Part shown: piece by piece, positions 29,073 through 30,978 of the stretch
Position numbering within the stretch: the first letter of the stretch is position 1
Layout of the letters: every line of letters starts with the position of its first letter
NCBI GenBank assembly: GCA_027295555.1
Contig: JAPUKT010000222.1
Location: 1-30,978 of the forward strand
DNA length: 30,978 bases
Reading direction: 5' to 3'
DNA from: Deltaproteobacteria bacterium
GTDB lineage: Bacteria; Myxococcota_A; Polyangia; Polyangiales; Houyiibacteriaceae
Translations under genes and position numbers: made by a program
Notes under the pieces: model-generated
The model's database searches: none
What the model was told of the DNA's origin: nothing
What the model saw: only the letters and a program-made list of their open reading frames with translations

Positions 29073-30866
29073 TCAGGCCCGCGCCTGCGGCTGTGCTTGC
29101 CTTTCGTCCTCGGCGTACATCCTTTCGATGTCGTCCGCGAAGTGGTCGTTGACCTTCGCACGCTTCACCTTGAGGGTCGGTGTCAGCTCGCCGTCGTCGA
29201 TGGTGAGGTTGCGATGCAGGATCGTGAACTTCTTGATCTGCTCCACACGCGCGAAGTGCTTGTTCATCTCGTCGATGTGCGCCTGAATGCTGGCGCGCAG
29301 CTTGGCACTCTTGTGGAGTGCGCTCGCGTCCTCGCCGTTGGCCTCGGCCCACGCGGGCCCTGCCTCCGGGTCGATGGTGACCAAGGCCGTGAGATACTTG
29401 CGTCGGTCGCCAATCACCACGGCCTCGTCGACGAGCTCGTGGTTCTTGATGGCGCCCTCGAGGTTCTTCGGGGTGATGTTCTTGCCGCCCGCGGTGATGA
29501 TGATGTCTTTCTTGCGGCCCGTGATGTTGAGGAAGCCGTCCTTGTCGAAAGAGCCGAGGTCACCCGAGTAGAGCCACCCGTCGATCAGGGTCGCGTTGGT
29601 CGCTTCGGGGTCCTTGTAGTAGCCCAAGAAGACGTTCGGACCCTTCACGAGAATCTCGTCGTCGTCCGCGATCTTCACGGTTACCCCGTCGAGCACCGGA
29701 CCCACGCTGCCGAAGCGGTAGCTGTTGGGCAGATTGAAGCTCGTTGGGCCCGTGTCTTCCGACTGCCCGTAAACTTCAAGCACCACCAGGTCCAAGTGGG
29801 CGAAGAACTCCAGCACCTCGCGCGCGATCGGGGCAGCCCCCGATACGCAAACCCGCGCACTCCCCATCCCGATTGCAGGCTTGAGCTTCGAGAAGATCAG
29901 CTTGTCTGCTAGCTGATATTGAAGGCCCTTCGGCTGCCCGGGCGCCTTGTTTGCCTCCCAGCCGACCTTCATGGCCCATTGGACGAGCTTGGCCTTCACG
30001 CCGGTAGCCCCTTTGAGCTTGGCCGCGATCCCAGCGTGGAACTTCTCCCAGATGCGGGGCACCCCGAAGAACACTGTCGGCTGTACTTCTTTGAGGTTCT
30101 CTGGCACCGCTTCGATCGACTCTGCGAAATAGATGCGGGAGCCTGTCGTGATCGGGGTGTGAATCGTGAACATCTGCTCGGCGATGTGCGACAACGGCAG
30201 GTACGAAAGCAAGCGATCATTAGGGGACATTTCGACGATGTCGATCGCCTTACCCGCCGTCCACGCGAGGTTGTGATGGCTGAGCATCACGCCCTTCGGC
30301 GGACCGGTCGTTCCGGAGGTGTAGATCAAGGTCGCCAGCGCGTTCGGATCGAGACTTTCCACGCGATCGAAGTACGCTTTGTCCTCCACCGCGTCGCCCT
30401 TGGCGAGAAACTCCTCCCAAGACATCACCATGTCGTTCGCGATGTTGGGGGCGCCCTTCATCATTACGACATGCTTGAGGTTCGGCATGTTCGCGCGCTC
30501 TTCTTCGACCTTCTTCCACTGCCCTTCGTCCTCGCAAAGGATGAGCGGCGCCTCGGCGTGGGCGACGACGTAGCAAACCTCGCCGGGTGAGCAGGTCGTG
30601 TAGATACCCGCGGGGGCTCCACCCGCGCCCATGGCCGCGACGTCCATGATCACCCACTCGGGCCGGTTGAAGCCGAGGATGCAGACCGTCTGGCCGGGCT
30701 CGAGGCCGAGAGCGATGAGCGCGCGACCTGCCTGGGTCACCTGGTCGGAGTAGGTCCCCCAGTTCGTCGCCTTCCACGTGCCGCCTTCACGGACGTAATA
30801 GGCTGGGTTTTGGGGCTTGTCCTTACCTTGCTGAATCAGTCGATATGGAATCGTGTCTGTCGCCAC
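29073..30866 (-). CDS. Long-chain acyl-CoA synthetase (AMP-forming, FadD-like)
   Basis: ANL-superfamily ligase of 597 residues that activates long-chain fatty acids to acyl-CoA. Motifs: P-loop LIYTSGTTGPPKGVMLSHHN, the linker and A5 region VLEVYGQSEDTGPTSF, A7/A8 GWLYSGDLGSFDKDG then GRKKDIIITAGGKNITP. The length and the GGKNITP sequence are typical of the FadD15-type long-chain synthetases. The start is a GTG at 30866 preceded by GAGGTGA four bases upstream. The 3' end converges on the eight-gene run with a 6-base gap. It could supply acyl-CoA to the MaoC-FabG-thiolase set. A TATATT hexamer at 30913-30918 (minus strand) is a possible -10 element. Confidence 0.94.
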   Translation of the reverse strand: MATDTIPYRLIQQGKDKPQNPAYYVREGGTWKATNWGTYSDQVTQAGRALIALGLEPGQTVCILGFNRPEWVIMDVAAMGAGGAPAGIYTTCSPGEVCYVVAHAEAPLILCEDEGQWKKVEEERANMPNLKHVVMMKGAPNIANDMVMSWEEFLAKGDAVEDKAYFDRVESLDPNALATLIYTSGTTGPPKGVMLSHHNLAWTAGKAIDIVEMSPNDRLLSYLPLSHIAEQMFTIHTPITTGSRIYFAESIEAVPENLKEVQPTVFFGVPRIWEKFHAGIAAKLKGATGVKAKLVQWAMKVGWEANKAPGQPKGLQYQLADKLIFSKLKPAIGMGSARVCVSGAAPIAREVLEFFAHLDLVVLEVYGQSEDTGPTSFNLPNSYRFGSVGPVLDGVTVKIADDDEILVKGPNVFLGYYKDPEATNATLIDGWLYSGDLGSFDKDGFLNITGRKKDIIITAGGKNITPKNLEGAIKNHELVDEAVVIGDRRKYLTALVTIDPEAGPAWAEANGEDASALHKSAKLRASIQAHIDEMNKHFARVEQIKKFTILHRNLTIDDGELTPTLKVKRAKVNDHFADDIERMYAEDERQAQPQARA

Positions 30867-30956
30867 GGCATCACCTCATGCTTACAGGATTGTTGTTCGC
30901 CTTGGACGGGCGAATATACGGCAAGATGACCCCTCGTGGGAAGGGGGACGACGCTT

Positions 30957-30975
30957 CGGCTGTATGCTACAGCCG
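30957..30975. other. Perfect 8-base palindrome upstream of the fadD-like gene
   Basis: CGGCTGTA (30957-30964), loop TGC, TACAGCCG (30968-30975) form a perfect hairpin about 90 bases upstream of the GTG start of the acyl-CoA synthetase. It could be an operator for a dimeric regulator, or the end of a terminator for a gene beyond the right edge. No T-tract is visible in the bases remaining in the window. Confidence 0.5.
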
Positions 30976-30978
30976 CCC

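Overview
The window is a dense, GC-rich (by eye a little over 60%) bacterial chromosome segment. I support 25 essentially complete protein-coding genes and one fragment at the left edge. I see no tRNA, rRNA, CRISPR array, insertion sequence or prophage gene, and no gene-free stretch longer than about 140 bases. The mix points to a Gram-negative, probably a member of the Myxococcota: a secreted DUF2330 protein ends in a MYXO-CTERM-like tail (Gly-Cys, hydrophobic stretch, triple Arg), several lipoproteins have Gram-negative-style signal peptides, and a sulfatase-superfamily lipoprotein carries a long N-terminal extension. The phylum call is an inference, not a proof.

Layout from left to right. 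Positions 1-4289 hold a glycerophosphodiester phosphodiesterase (-), a short-chain dehydrogenase (+), a diacylglycerol-kinase-like lipid kinase (-), a secreted two-domain rhodanese lipoprotein (+) and a 1-Cys peroxiredoxin (-). Positions 4395-9299 hold a malonyl-CoA-synthetase-like AMP-forming enzyme (+) that overlaps tail to tail with a minus-strand group: arginine decarboxylase speA, a polyprenyl-phosphate mannosyltransferase-like GT2 enzyme and a TenA/PqqC-fold (haem-oxygenase-like) protein. Positions 9400-12893 hold the sulfatase-superfamily lipoprotein (+) and a DUF368 polyprenyl-phosphate translocase (-), converging on a small array of tandem repeats. Positions 12976-18863 hold the DUF2330 protein and ABC-F factor EttA (+), a prolyl aminopeptidase (-) and release factor 3 (+). 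Positions 18927-21623 hold a YceI protein (+) and an M3 oligopeptidase (-).

The most striking unit is a plus-strand run of eight genes from 21735 to 29066 in which every junction is a gap of 6 bases or less or a 4-base overlap: MaoC hydratase, high-molecular-weight FabG, FadI-type thiolase, beta-propeller-like lipoprotein, SGNH hydrolase, QueE, a hotdog protein and YjbQ. The first three resemble the mycobacterial HtdX/FabG4/FadA2 set and could together run acyl-chain elongation or beta-oxidation. Facing the end of the run is a long-chain acyl-CoA synthetase (29073-30866, -). With the MatB-like synthetase this gives the window a clear acyl-CoA and membrane-lipid theme, alongside lipid-carrier genes (mannosyltransferase, DUF368), translation genes (EttA, RF3, QueE) and cell-surface proteins. 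I see no recognisable defence system, secretion system or large biosynthetic cluster. The best candidates for something undescribed are the eight-gene run and the sulfatase-like enzyme with a Thr at the nucleophile position.
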